In this document: piece by piece, positions 1-7,719 of the stretch
How positions within the stretch are numbered: position 1 is the first letter of the stretch
Layout of the letters: every line of letters begins with the position of its first letter
Source of the DNA: Agrobacterium fabrum
GTDB lineage: Bacteria > Pseudomonadota > Alphaproteobacteria > Rhizobiales > Rhizobiaceae
Reading direction: 5' to 3'
Length of the DNA stretch: 23,742 nt
Assembly (NCBI GenBank): GCA_003241215.1
Contig: QFOL01000030.1
Span: 1 to 23,742, forward strand
Program-made: the position numbers and the translations under genes
Notes under the pieces: generated by a model
What the model was told of the DNA's origin: nothing
The model's input: only the letters and a program-made list of their open reading frames with translations
The model's database searches: none

Positions 1-649
1 GGTCAGGATGCCAGCCGCCTTGCCATGCGCCTGAATGCGCTTCAGAGCCTTTTCAACTTCCGCCTGCACATCCGGCGCGCCGGGCTTGCCAAGGAAACCC
101 ATATCCGCCGCAAGATCGGCCGGACCGATAAACACGCCATCGACGCCGTCGGTGGACACGATTTCGTCCAGTTTCTCCAGACCGGCCCTGCTCTCGACCT
201 GAAGCAGCAGGCAAACCTCATCATTCGCCGTCTGCAGATAATCGGGAATACGATTGAACCGGGAGGCGCGCGCCAGCGCGGCGCCGACGCCCCGCACGCC
301 GTGGGGCGGATAACGAACGGCTTTCACCAATGCCTGCGCCTCATCGCCACTTTCGACCATGGGCACCAGCAATGTCTGGGCTCCGATATCGAGCAATTGC
401 TTGATGATCCATGTTTCGCCGATTGGCGGACGGATAACCGGGTGGCTTGGAGACCCCTTTCATTGCCTGTAATTGCGACACGAGCAGCGGAATGTCATTC
501 GGTGCGTGCTCGGCGTCGAGAAGCAGCCAGTCGTAACCGGCATCGGCGGAAATCTCGACCGTGTAAGGATTGGCGAGCGCCTGCCAGAATCCGATCTGCG
601 TGCGCTTTTCCTGCAAGGCCTGCTTGAAGCTGTTTCTGGGGGCGGGCAT
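1..649 (-). pseudogene. hpaI: 4-hydroxy-2-oxoheptane-1,7-dioate aldolase, frameshifted and cut by the window edge
   Basis: HpaI (HpcH/HpaI class II metal-dependent aldolase) splits 4-hydroxy-2-oxoheptanedioate into pyruvate and succinic semialdehyde, the last ring-derived step of the pathway. The start at 649 gives a good N-terminus (MPAPRNSFKQALQ) with the active-site His in LLLDAEHAPND (about residue 48). At about residue 66 the frame is lost: the minus strand reads AAAGGGGTCTCC (C4 at 454-457 on the plus strand), while removing one G restores [17 protein letters not shown]. The restored frame then runs open to base 1 with the expected metal/catalytic motifs [10 protein letters not shown] and [11 protein letters not shown]. 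About 216 codons are visible; the family is about 260 residues, so the C-terminus lies outside. It starts 11 bp after hpaH and is the last visible gene of the hpaF operon. The frameshift is either true decay or a homopolymer sequencing error. Confidence 0.88.
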
Positions 650-660
650 CGCTCTGTTCC

Positions 661-1464
661 CTATTCGAAGAAGAGGCTGACCGTGCCGTAAGGACCGAAA
701 TCCCCGACGATCGTATCGCCATGACGCGCCTCGACCGGACGAATGAACGAACCGGCCAGGACAACCTGCCCGGCTTCGATACCGTCGCCATATTGCGCGA
801 GCCTATTGGCAAGCCAGGCCACGCCGCGCGCCGGTTGGTTCAGCACGCCGGCGCCAAGGCCGGTTTCCTCGACCTCCGCATTACGGGATACAATCGCCCC
901 CATCCAGCGCATGTCTAGCTGGTCGGGACGCACCGCCCGACCGCCGGTCACGATGCCGGCATTGGCAGCGTTGTCCGAGATCGTATCGAACACGTTGCGC
1001 GCCTTCTTTGTCTCAGGGTCGACACGCAGAATGCGCGTATCCAGTATTTCGAGCGCGGGCGTTACATAGTCCGTTGCATTCAGCACATCGAACACGGTCA
1101 CGCCCGGCCCCTTCAGCGGCGCCTTCATCACGAACGCAATTTCCGCTTCAATCCTGGGCTGGATGAAGCGATCCTTCGGAACGGTTGCACCGTCCTCGAA
1201 CACCATATCATCGAACAACACGCCGGAATCCGGAATATTGATGTTCAACGCATATTGCATGGCCTTCGAGGTCAGGCCGATCTTCCAGCCGATGACCCGA
1301 CGGCCAGCCGCGATCTTCTTCTTCACCCACGCGCCCTGAATGGCGTAGGCATCGTCCATGGTCATGGCGGGATGCTTCAGCGAAAGAAGTCCGGTCTGCA
1401 CGCGGGTGCGCTCCGCCTCGTCGAGGCTTGCGGCCGCCGCTTCGATCTGATCTCCGTTCAGCAT
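661..1464 (-). CDS. hpaH: 2-oxohept-4-ene-1,7-dioate hydratase
   Basis: HpaH hydrates 2-oxohept-4-ene-1,7-dioate to 4-hydroxy-2-oxoheptanedioate, the substrate of HpaI. It is a cytosolic, metal-dependent member of the FAH/MhpD hydratase group. The protein is 267 residues, the normal family size. Visible motifs are GWKIGLTS (residues 59-66), the metal-binding [10 protein letters not shown] (E106 and E108) and ALEILDTR. The start at 1464 ([10 protein letters not shown]) was chosen over a longer frame to 1533 because GACGAGGAGATTT, a strong ribosome binding site, sits just upstream and because the extra residues read as noise. One base separates its ATG from the stop of hpaG, so translation is probably coupled. 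It is intact, unlike its downstream neighbour hpaI. Confidence 0.94.
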   Translation of the reverse strand: MLNGDQIEAAAASLDEAERTRVQTGLLSLKHPAMTMDDAYAIQGAWVKKKIAAGRRVIGWKIGLTSKAMQYALNINIPDSGVLFDDMVFEDGATVPKDRFIQPRIEAEIAFVMKAPLKGPGVTVFDVLNATDYVTPALEILDTRILRVDPETKKARNVFDTISDNAANAGIVTGGRAVRPDQLDMRWMGAIVSRNAEVEETGLGAGVLNQPARGVAWLANRLAQYGDGIEAGQVVLAGSFIRPVEARHGDTIVGDFGPYGTVSLFFE

Positions 1465-1465
1465 A

Positions 1466-2338
1466 TCAAATCTCCTCGTCGGCAATGGTGTTGCGCAGCA
1501 GGCCGATGCCTTCGGCCTCAACCTCCACCACATCCCCCGGCTTCAACCAAACCGGCGGATCGAAGCGCGCGCCTGCGCCCGTCGGCGTGCCGCAGACGAT
1601 AACATCGCCCGGCGCCAGCGTGGTGAAGGTGGAGATATAGTTGATGATCTTGCTGAAGGAAAAGATCATGCGACTGGTGCGGTCGATCTGGCGAACCTCG
1701 CCGTTTACGCGGGTTTCGAGCTTGACGTCGGCAAGCTGGCTCTCATCCCTGAACGGCACCAGCCAGGGGCCGATGGAGCCGGAAGCGTCGAAGTTCTTAC
1801 CCTGCGTCACGTTGAATTTGGCGTGACGCACCCAGTCACGCAAGGTTCCTTCATTGCACAGCGTCAGCGCGGCAATGTGCGAGAGCGCTTCCGATTCCGG
1901 AATGCGCCGACCGCCCTTGCCGATGACGATGACGATTTCGCCCTCATAATCGAGCTGATGGCTTTCCGGCGGACGGATCAACGGCCTGTCGTGGCCGGTG
2001 AAGGAACGTGGAAAACGGATGAACAGCGAAGGATTGGTCGGGGCGGCCTGCCCGTCCTTGTATTCCTCGTTACGGTCGGGAAAGTTCACCCCAACGCAGA
2101 TCAGCTTTTCCGGCGCGGGAATAGGAATCTCGTAAGTGATCTCGCTCACCGGAAAATCCGGCTGATGACCTGTGGCCGCTTCCAGCAGTTCGGCAAAGGC
2201 GTTGGCCTCCACGACTTCCTTCAGTGTCGGGAAGCGCGCGCCGAACCGGGCGGAAAGATCGATCACGCCATCATCGACGATCAGGCCATAGCCCTGGCGT
2301 TTGCCTGAGGTGAAACTGGCGAATTTTGGATGAGCCAT
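1466..2338 (-). CDS. hpaG: FAH-family 5-oxopent-3-ene-1,2,5-tricarboxylate decarboxylase / HHDD isomerase
   Basis: This 290-residue protein of the fumarylacetoacetate hydrolase superfamily fills the HpaG slot between CHM isomerase and HpaH, where it decarboxylates 5-oxopent-3-ene-1,2,5-tricarboxylate and may isomerise the product. An N-terminal arm (residues 1-70) precedes the catalytic FAH domain, which begins near PEKLICVGVNF. Metal ligands are visible in LDYEGEIVIVIG (E132 and E134); the third acidic ligand, usually Asp in an NDVSARD-like motif, appears as Glu in CNEGTLRDW (E163). The enterobacterial enzyme is a fused two-domain protein of roughly 430 residues, whereas this is a single catalytic domain, so one protein may do both steps or the second lies elsewhere. 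TAAGGAACAGG precedes the ATG. It follows gabD by 11 bp. The exact step is assigned from context. Confidence 0.85.
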   Translation of the reverse strand: MAHPKFASFTSGKRQGYGLIVDDGVIDLSARFGARFPTLKEVVEANAFAELLEAATGHQPDFPVSEITYEIPIPAPEKLICVGVNFPDRNEEYKDGQAAPTNPSLFIRFPRSFTGHDRPLIRPPESHQLDYEGEIVIVIGKGGRRIPESEALSHIAALTLCNEGTLRDWVRHAKFNVTQGKNFDASGSIGPWLVPFRDESQLADVKLETRVNGEVRQIDRTSRMIFSFSKIINYISTFTTLAPGDVIVCGTPTGAGARFDPPVWLKPGDVVEVEAEGIGLLRNTIADEEI

Positions 2339-2349
2339 CCTGCTGTTCC

Positions 2350-3801
2350 TTATGCAACGCCGCCGAGGCAGACATATTTGATTTCGATGAAGTCATCGAT
2401 GCCGTAGCGGGAACCCTCGCGGCCGAGACCGGAGGATTTGACGCCGCCGAAAGGCGCTTCCGCCGTGGAAATGAGGCCGGTATTGACGCCGACCATGCCG
2501 TATTCCAACGCTTCGGCCACGCGGAACACACGGGCGAGATCCTTGGCGAAGAAGTAGGAGGCGAGGCCGAACTCCGTATCGTTGGCTTTGGCGATAACGT
2601 CGGCTTCGTCGGTAAACCGGAAAAGCGGAGCAACCGGGCCGAAGGTCTCTTCCGTCGCAACGGCCATGTCCTGCGTCACGTTGGCGAGAACGGTCGCCTC
2701 GAAGAACGTGCCGCCCAGCGCATGGGGCTTACCGCCCTGAATGACCGTCGCGCCTTTCGAAACGGCGTCGTTCACATGCTCCTCGACCTTCTTCAGCGCG
2801 GCCTCATCGATCAACGGCCCGAGAATAACGCCCTCATCGAAACCATTGCCCGTCTTCAACCCGCCGACAGCCCTGGCAAGTTTTTCGGCAAAGGCGTCAT
2901 AAACCTTGTCCTGTACGTAAATGCGATTGGCGCAAACGCAGGTCTGACCATTGTTGCGGAACTTGGCAATCAGCGCGCCTTCGACCGCGGCATCGAGATC
3001 GGCATCGTCGAACACGATAAACGGCGCGTTGCCCCCGAGTTCCAGGCCAAGCTTCTTGATGGTCGGCGCAGACTGGCGATAAAGCTGTGCTCCCACTTCC
3101 GTCGAACCGGTGAAGGTCAGCTTGCGCACGATGGGGTTGGCCGTCATTTCCGCGCCAATCTCGCGAGCGGAACCGGTAATCACGCTGAACAAACCCGCAG
3201 GCAGACCGGCGCGTTCGCCAAGCACGGCGAGAGCGACGGCGGAGAACGGCGTCTGGCCGGCAGGCTTCAACACCATGGCGCAACCGGCGGCAAAGGCCGG
3301 TCCGGCCTTGCGGGTAATCATGGCGTTCGGGAAGTTCCACGGGGTAATGGCCGCGACGACGCCGATCGGCTGCTTCAGCACCAGAATGCGCTTGTCCTTC
3401 TGATGGCCGGGGATCACGTCGCCATAGATGCGGCGGGCCTCTTCAGCGAACCATTCGATGAAACTTGCGCCATAGGCGATTTCACCTTTGGCCTCGGCCA
3501 GCGGCTTGCCCTGCTCCAATGTCAGGATATGGCCGAGATCGTCCTGATTGGCGATCATCAGTTCGAACCATTTACGCAGGATTCCAGCGCGTTCCTTGGC
3601 CGTGCGGGCAGCCCATTCCTTCTGGACCCGCTCGGCGACAGCAATCGCCTTCTTCGTTTCGGCCACGCCGAGCTTCGGCACGTAACCGATCACGTCACCC
3701 GTTGCCGGGTTGGTCACCGCGATGCCGGCTCCGTTCGCCTCGATCCATTCTCCGCCGACAAACGCCGCCTGACGCAGCAGGCTCGGGTCTTTAAGTGTCA
3801 T
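2350..3801 (-). CDS. gabD: Succinate-semialdehyde dehydrogenase (NAD(P)+)
   Basis: This oxidises succinic semialdehyde, one of the two HpaI products, to succinate for entry into the TCA cycle. It is 483 residues and collinear with E. coli GabD: PWNFPNAM (155-162), KPAGQTPFSA (179-188), FTGSTEVG (230-237), catalytic Glu in LELGGNAP (E254) and catalytic Cys in NNGQTCVCANR (C288, with C290 the potential redox partner). The C-terminal APFGGVKSSGLGREGS motif is present. Its place inside the hpa operon, upstream of hpaG, hpaH and hpaI, supports succinic semialdehyde as the natural substrate rather than a GABA-shunt role. A large perfect hairpin separates it from the upstream hpaD. The start at 3801 (MTLKDPSLLR) has the weak upstream GAGGGTGACCCC. 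Confidence 0.93.
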   Translation of the reverse strand: MTLKDPSLLRQAAFVGGEWIEANGAGIAVTNPATGDVIGYVPKLGVAETKKAIAVAERVQKEWAARTAKERAGILRKWFELMIANQDDLGHILTLEQGKPLAEAKGEIAYGASFIEWFAEEARRIYGDVIPGHQKDKRILVLKQPIGVVAAITPWNFPNAMITRKAGPAFAAGCAMVLKPAGQTPFSAVALAVLGERAGLPAGLFSVITGSAREIGAEMTANPIVRKLTFTGSTEVGAQLYRQSAPTIKKLGLELGGNAPFIVFDDADLDAAVEGALIAKFRNNGQTCVCANRIYVQDKVYDAFAEKLARAVGGLKTGNGFDEGVILGPLIDEAALKKVEEHVNDAVSKGATVIQGGKPHALGGTFFEATVLANVTQDMAVATEETFGPVAPLFRFTDEADVIAKANDTEFGLASYFFAKDLARVFRVAEALEYGMVGVNTGLISTAEAPFGGVKSSGLGREGSRYGIDDFIEIKYVCLGGVA

Positions 3802-3831
3802 GGGGTCACCCTCTTCATTAAGCTACACGCA

Positions 3832-3871
3832 GAGCGGGGACGCCGCCATCGAAGATGGAGCGTCCCCGCTC
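3832..3871 (-). repeat. Intercistronic hairpin between hpaD and gabD
   Basis: GAGCGGGGACGC (3832-3843) pairs perfectly over 12 bases with GCGTCCCCGCTC (3860-3871). A second short stem, CCATC-GAA-GATGG (3846-3858), lies inside the loop. The structure is in the 89-bp gap after the hpaD stop. No U-run follows on the minus strand, so it is not a standard rho-independent terminator; mRNA processing or 3'-end protection is more likely. Confidence 0.75.
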
Positions 3872-3890
3872 CATGCGGGGCTGGCGTCCG

Positions 3891-4870
3891 TCAGGGCGCG
3901 ATGATCGGCTGGGCCTTCAGCAACGGCTCCCTGGTCGCCGTTTCGGCGAACAGGCTGCCATGCTCGAACCACGAACGCGGCGCCGGCGCACCCCACAAAG
4001 TCTGGCGCTGCGGATCCTTCAGATCCCATTTGATCGGCTCCAGATCCGGATCGACGGTCTGGTAATCCGAGCAATAGATTTCGATGCGGTGACCATCCGG
4101 ATCGAGAATGTAGAGGAAGAAGGCATTCGAGATGCCATGGCGGCCGGGGCCGCGTTCGATATTGGCCAGGTAACCCGTGGTCGACATCAGATCGAGGAGG
4201 TCGATGATGTTGAGCGGCGTCGGAACCCAGAAAGCGGTGTGGTGCAGACGCGGGCCAACCCCATTGGTAAAGGCCATGTCGTGAACGCCGCCCTTGCGGT
4301 GCAGCCAGGCCGCCCACAGCTTCTTGCTCTCGTCGTCCTCGGTATATTCGGTCACGCGGAAACCGATGTCGTTATAGAAGGCAACGGATGCATCCACGTC
4401 GGGTGTGAAGCAATTGAAGTGATCGATGCGCAGCGGCTTCACGCCGTGATACAGCGCGTATTTCTGATGGATCGGCTCAAGACGCTCCATCTTGTAATAG
4501 AATTCCAGCGGAATGCCAAAATTGTCGGTCGTCCGCAGGGTGCGGCCCTGATACGGACGCTCCACCCACTCGGCCTTGCGGCCCTTCGCTTCGAAATAGG
4601 CCTTCGCCTTGTCGAGATCTTCCTCGGAATAAACCTTGAGCGCGAGGTAACTGACCGCCGAAGCCTCCCCTTCTTTAAAATGACGCAATGGTGGCCGCGC
4701 TCCTCAAGCGCGCGAAGATAGACGGTGTTTGCATCTTCATCCGTGACCTGAAGGCCAAGCAGATCGGCATAGAATGCGCGGCTGGCGGCAAGATCCTTCA
4801 CCACGAACTCAACGTGGCTAAGGCGCACGGTGTTGAACGCCGGATAAAGATTGAACTGGGGTAGCGGCAT
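3891..4870 (-). pseudogene. hpaD: 3,4-dihydroxyphenylacetate 2,3-dioxygenase, frameshifted
   Basis: HpaD is the iron-dependent extradiol enzyme that opens the homoprotocatechuate ring to CHM semialdehyde. This is a type I (vicinal oxygen chelate, glyoxalase-fold) enzyme, unlike the LigB-type HpaD of enterobacteria. The start at 4870 (MPLPQFNLYPAF) has GGAGGAAAAC before it. After about residue 68 (HHCVILKKG) the frame breaks at a G4 run (C4 at 4667-4670 on the plus strand). Adding one G gives ILKKGEASAVSYLALKVYS and a continuous protein of about 326 residues. The iron ligands are all in the downstream part: His in RIDHFNCFTPD, His in LHHTAFWV and Glu in GHRIEIYCSD. As written, translation would end soon after the break, and an ATG at 4688 could only make a piece lacking the N-terminal region. 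A real mutation here would abolish ring cleavage; a sequencing error is the alternative. Confidence 0.9.
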
Positions 4871-4938
4871 GTTTTCCTCCTCGGAAGCCGGAGCGACATT
4901 GCCGACCGGCCAAATGGCTTGTTGTGTATTGGTGGATG

Positions 4939-4964
4939 GCCGCGCCACCTGCACATGGCGCGGC
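4939..4964. repeat. Small perfect hairpin between hpaE and hpaD
   Basis: GCCGCGCC (4939-4946) and GGCGCGGC (4957-4964) form a perfect 8-bp GC-only stem with a 10-nt loop in the 108-bp gap between hpaE and hpaD. No T-run follows on the minus strand, so it does not look like an intrinsic terminator. Confidence 0.55.
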
Positions 4965-4978
4965 GAAAACCGGCCGGA

Positions 4979-6496
4979 TCAGCCGCCAAGCTTCTGGATG
5001 GCGTGCGATGCGGTGGCGAACGCTATGTTCTTCGTTTCCATGTAGAAATCGAAGGACCAGTCGCCGCCGTCACGGCCAATGCCGGAGCTTTTCACACCGC
5101 CGAACGGGGCAGGAAGGTGGCGGACATTTTCCGAATTCACCCAGATCATGCCGGCTTCCAGCGCATCGGAGAAACGGAAGGCGCGTGTGACATCGGCAGT
5201 CCAGAGATAACCCGTCAGGCCATACTGCACATCGTTGGCAATCTTCAGCGCCTCGGCTTCGTCAGCAAAGGGAATAGCCGTGAGAACCGGTCCGAAAATT
5301 TCCTCCTGGGCAATGCGCATCTGGTTGTTCGCGCCCGTAAAAAGCGTCGGCGAAACATAGCAACCGCCGCCCGGACCATCGAACTTGGCGCCACCGGCCG
5401 CAACCGTCGCACCTTCGGACTTGCCGATGGCGATGTATTCGAGAACCTTCTTCTCGTGAACCGGATGCACGAGCGGGCCAATAACGGTTTCCGGATCGAG
5501 CGGATGACCGACCTTGATACGCTTGGCTTTCTCCGCCACCAGCGCCGTAAACTTCTCATAGACGCTTGCTTCGACAAGCAGGCGCGAGGAGGACGTGCAA
5601 CGCTCGCCGTTCAGCGAGTAGATCATGAAGACCGCGGCATCGGCCGCACGCTCCATGTCGGCGTCGGCGAAAACGATCACGGGATTCTTGCCGCCGAGTT
5701 CGAAATGAACGCGCTTCAGCGTGTCCGCGCCCTGCTTCATGATGAGCGAACCGGTGCGGCTTTCGCCGACGAAGCCGATGGCCTTGATGAGCGGATGTTC
5801 CGTAAGCGACTTGCCGGCATCCTCGCCCAGACCGTTGACAAGATTCCATACGCCCTTCGGCAGACCGGCTTCTTCAGCGATTTCCACCAGAAGACGGGCC
5901 GTGAGCGGCGAAAACTCCGCCGGCTTGTGAACGATGGTGCAGCCAGCGGCCAGCGCCGGGGCAATCTTCCACGTCGACAGCATGAACGGCGTGTTCCACG
6001 GCGTGATGACGCCGACCGGGCCGATCGGCGAACGGGTCGTGAGGTTCACTTGCCCCTTGGCGCGCAGGCTCTTGCCATCACGGGCTTCGGGCGCGCGATC
6101 GGCAAAGAAACGGAAGTTCTCCGCACCGCGCAACGCGGCCTTCGCCATGAATTTCAGTGACTGTCCGGTGTCCATGCACTCAACGAAGGCAATTTCTTCG
6201 GCACGCGCCTCGATCGCATCGGCGATCTTGTGCAGCAGTTTCTTGCGGGCGTCACCGCCGAGCGCCGCCCAGGCGGGAAAGGCGTCGCGCGCGGCCTTCG
6301 CGGCCAGATCGATATCCGCAGCCTTGCCGTGGGCAACCCTGGCAAGCGGCTTCAGATCGACCGGCGAAATGGACTCGAAAGTGGCGCCGTCAAGCGCCGG
6401 AACCGCCTCGCCGTTGATGTGGTTGAGAACGCCCTTGTCGGCAAAACGGGCGAGATACCCCTTAGCCTTTTGAATGTTTTCCTCAAGCTTCGACAT
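4979..6496 (-). CDS. hpaE: 5-carboxymethyl-2-hydroxymuconate-semialdehyde dehydrogenase
   Basis: HpaE oxidises the ring-cleavage product CHM semialdehyde to 5-carboxymethyl-2-hydroxymuconate with NAD+. The 505-residue protein is a complete aldehyde dehydrogenase: PWNTPFML (166-173), KPAEFSPL (191-198), FVGESRTG (242-249), catalytic Glu in FELGGKNPV (E266) and catalytic Cys in NGERCTSSSR (C300), ending with APFGGVKSSGIGRDGG. The start at 6496 (MSKLEENIQK) follows GGAGAAGAA. It is the second gene of the operon, 97 bp after hpaF and before hpaD. The aldehyde dehydrogenase fold alone would not fix the substrate; the neighbours do. It is intact. Confidence 0.93.
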   Translation of the reverse strand: MSKLEENIQKAKGYLARFADKGVLNHINGEAVPALDGATFESISPVDLKPLARVAHGKAADIDLAAKAARDAFPAWAALGGDARKKLLHKIADAIEARAEEIAFVECMDTGQSLKFMAKAALRGAENFRFFADRAPEARDGKSLRAKGQVNLTTRSPIGPVGVITPWNTPFMLSTWKIAPALAAGCTIVHKPAEFSPLTARLLVEIAEEAGLPKGVWNLVNGLGEDAGKSLTEHPLIKAIGFVGESRTGSLIMKQGADTLKRVHFELGGKNPVIVFADADMERAADAAVFMIYSLNGERCTSSSRLLVEASVYEKFTALVAEKAKRIKVGHPLDPETVIGPLVHPVHEKKVLEYIAIGKSEGATVAAGGAKFDGPGGGCYVSPTLFTGANNQMRIAQEEIFGPVLTAIPFADEAEALKIANDVQYGLTGYLWTADVTRAFRFSDALEAGMIWVNSENVRHLPAPFGGVKSSGIGRDGGDWSFDFYMETKNIAFATASHAIQKLGG

Positions 6497-6593
6497 TTCT
6501 TCTCCATATTTTCGCTCAGCAGCGGATAAGTCTCAAGAGCTCACCACTCTGCCGTGCATGAATGTATTCGCGATTTCGCAGCCAAAGCCGCTT

Positions 6594-6986
6594 TCAACTT
6601 GCTTCCTGCCGAAGGCGTGGGTGAATGGCATTTTTCTTCCAGCTCAGATCAGGGTCGATCTCGCGGATCTCCAGCGTCAGGGCGAAGTGCGGTGTCGCAA
6701 ACAGCGCGGAAAGCTCATCCGTCACCGCCGCGAAAATCCTTTCGCCGACAAGCTTCTTGTCACCGGCGCTGCGCCCGACACCAATGCGGAACGACATGTC
6801 GATGAAGGCATTCTCCGGCAGCTTGTCGGCAATGGCATAGGCCTCGGCCCGGAAGGCGCGGACGCGCACCGCACCGACTTCGAACAATCCGGTTTCCAGA
6901 ATCGTATCGAGAATGCGCTCGCTCAGCGCCTTGAAATTCACCCCTCCGTCCAGATTGGACGAATATTCGATGTTAAAGTGCGGCAT
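6594..6986 (-). CDS. hpaF: 5-carboxymethyl-2-hydroxymuconate Delta-isomerase
   Basis: HpaF (CHMI, tautomerase superfamily) isomerises 5-carboxymethyl-2-hydroxymuconate before decarboxylation. The protein is 130 residues, close to the usual 126. Translation starts at 6986 so that proline follows the initiator Met (MPHFNIEYSSNL); this N-terminal proline is the general base of the family and decides the start against a longer frame to 7001. GGGAGGAAAT precedes the ATG. Family-typical segments include VRVRAFRAEAY and FIDMSFRIGVGR. It is the first gene of the long minus-strand operon; the promoter and palindromic operator lie 30-60 bp upstream. Confidence 0.92.
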   Translation of the reverse strand: MPHFNIEYSSNLDGGVNFKALSERILDTILETGLFEVGAVRVRAFRAEAYAIADKLPENAFIDMSFRIGVGRSAGDKKLVGERIFAAVTDELSALFATPHFALTLEIREIDPDLSWKKNAIHPRLRQEAS

Positions 6987-7014
6987 ATTTCCTCCCACCA
7001 TGACGCCACTATAT

Positions 7015-7026
7015 TTAACATGTTAA
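7015..7026. promoter_or_regulatory. Palindromic operator upstream of hpaF (probable HpaR site)
   Basis: TTAACATGTTAA is a perfect 12-bp palindrome that overlaps the likely -10 element of the hpaF promoter, as expected for a repressor. Close variants occur upstream of livK (one mismatch) and hpaR (two mismatches). MarR-type HpaR repressors control the meta-cleavage operon in characterised hpa clusters, so HpaR is the natural ligand; the assignment itself is inference. Confidence 0.7.
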
Positions 7027-7047
7027 TGATATAGCTGGAGCTGTCAA
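7020..7047 (-). promoter_or_regulatory. Sigma-70-type promoter of the hpaF operon
   Basis: On the minus strand a perfect TTGACA (7042-7047) is followed after 16 bases by TAACAT (7020-7025), 33 bp before the hpaF ATG. The -10 match is partial. The palindrome at 7015-7026 covers the -10, so a bound repressor would block RNA polymerase. Confidence 0.55.
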
Positions 7048-7091
7048 GAGACCGCAGAACTTTTGAGCAAGACGACGCCTCGCTGAATGCC

Positions 7092-7138
7092 ATCACCTGC
7101 CGCAGCAACACCACTGCGTTGCGCGCGGCAGATGTGAT
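7092..7138. repeat. Bulged hairpin between hpaC and hpaF
   Basis: ATCACCTGCCGC (7092-7103) pairs with GCGGCAGATGTGAT (7125-7138) with a 2-nt bulge, and GCAAC/GTTGC (7105-7109 and 7118-7122) extends the stem inward. It lies in the 207-bp gap just after hpaC on the minus strand. It lacks a T-run, so it may stabilise the hpaBC 3' end or act with Rho; intrinsic termination is not supported. Confidence 0.4.
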
Positions 7139-7193
7139 AACAAAACAGTAGTACCCCCGCTGGCATCGCGGTTTTGCCTGAGGATATGCGGCA

Positions 7194-7709
7194 TCAACCG
7201 CCGAGCGCGGCTTCGGCGCTCGGAACATGCACGAAGTTTCGATCGAAATAGAGAAGCGCGTGACCATCCCGGCGCGCACGGATTTCAACCACCTCGCCGA
7301 TCATGATGTTATGTGTGCCAACCAGCCGCGCCTCCTTCAGATAGCAGTCGAAGGAAACGATGGCGTCGCTGAGCGCCTGATTGCCGGAAGCGAGATCCAC
7401 CCAGTTGGCGGCGGCATAACGCGACGCCATATCGGCCTCGCGGCCAGCGAAAAAACCCGCCAGTTCCTTGTGATCGCCGGTCAGTACGTTGACGCAGAAC
7501 CTGCGATTTTCGAGGAACAACCCGGCCTGCGCCGAATTGCTGTTCATGCAGACGAGCAATGTCGGCGGCTCGTCCGTCACCGAGCACATGGCGGTGGCGG
7601 TGAACCCGCCGCGCCCGGCAGGTCCATTGGTGGTTATGACATTGACCGGCGCGCAGACCCGCGCCATGGCGTCACGAAACTCGGAACGGGCGACAACGGG
7701 GTGCGTCAT
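7194..7709 (-). CDS. hpaC: 4-hydroxyphenylacetate 3-monooxygenase, flavin reductase component
   Basis: HpaC uses NAD(P)H to reduce free flavin and passes it to HpaB. The 171-residue protein is a standard short-chain flavin reductase of the HpaC/DIM6 type: an N-terminal AMARVCAPVNVITTNG, the flavin-contacting GGFTATAMCSVTDEPP, FCVNVLTGDHKELAGFFAG, and the C-terminal VGTHNIMIGEVVEI. The start at 7709 (MTHPVVARSEF) follows GGAGGCGACC and lies 10 bp after the hpaB stop. A longer frame to 7808 would overlap hpaB and is rejected. It forms a two-gene operon with hpaB. Confidence 0.93.
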   Translation of the reverse strand: MTHPVVARSEFRDAMARVCAPVNVITTNGPAGRGGFTATAMCSVTDEPPTLLVCMNSNSAQAGLFLENRRFCVNVLTGDHKELAGFFAGREADMASRYAAANWVDLASGNQALSDAIVSFDCYLKEARLVGTHNIMIGEVVEIRARRDGHALLYFDRNFVHVPSAEAALGG

Positions 7710-7719
7710 GGTCGCCTCC

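Noticed and set aside
2326..4065. Long plus-strand open frame of 579 codons
   Set aside because: It is antisense to gabD and hpaG, which have full catalytic motifs; its Arg/Gly/His-rich sequence matches no family and is typical of shadow frames in GC-rich DNA.
3891..4688. hpaD as a shorter intact gene starting at 4688
   Set aside because: The segment MRHFKEGEASAV begins in the middle of the N-terminal domain; the true start with a ribosome binding site is at 4870 in another frame.
7092..7138. Intrinsic terminator for hpaC
   Set aside because: A bulged stem exists but no T-run follows on either strand, so I list it only as a hairpin.
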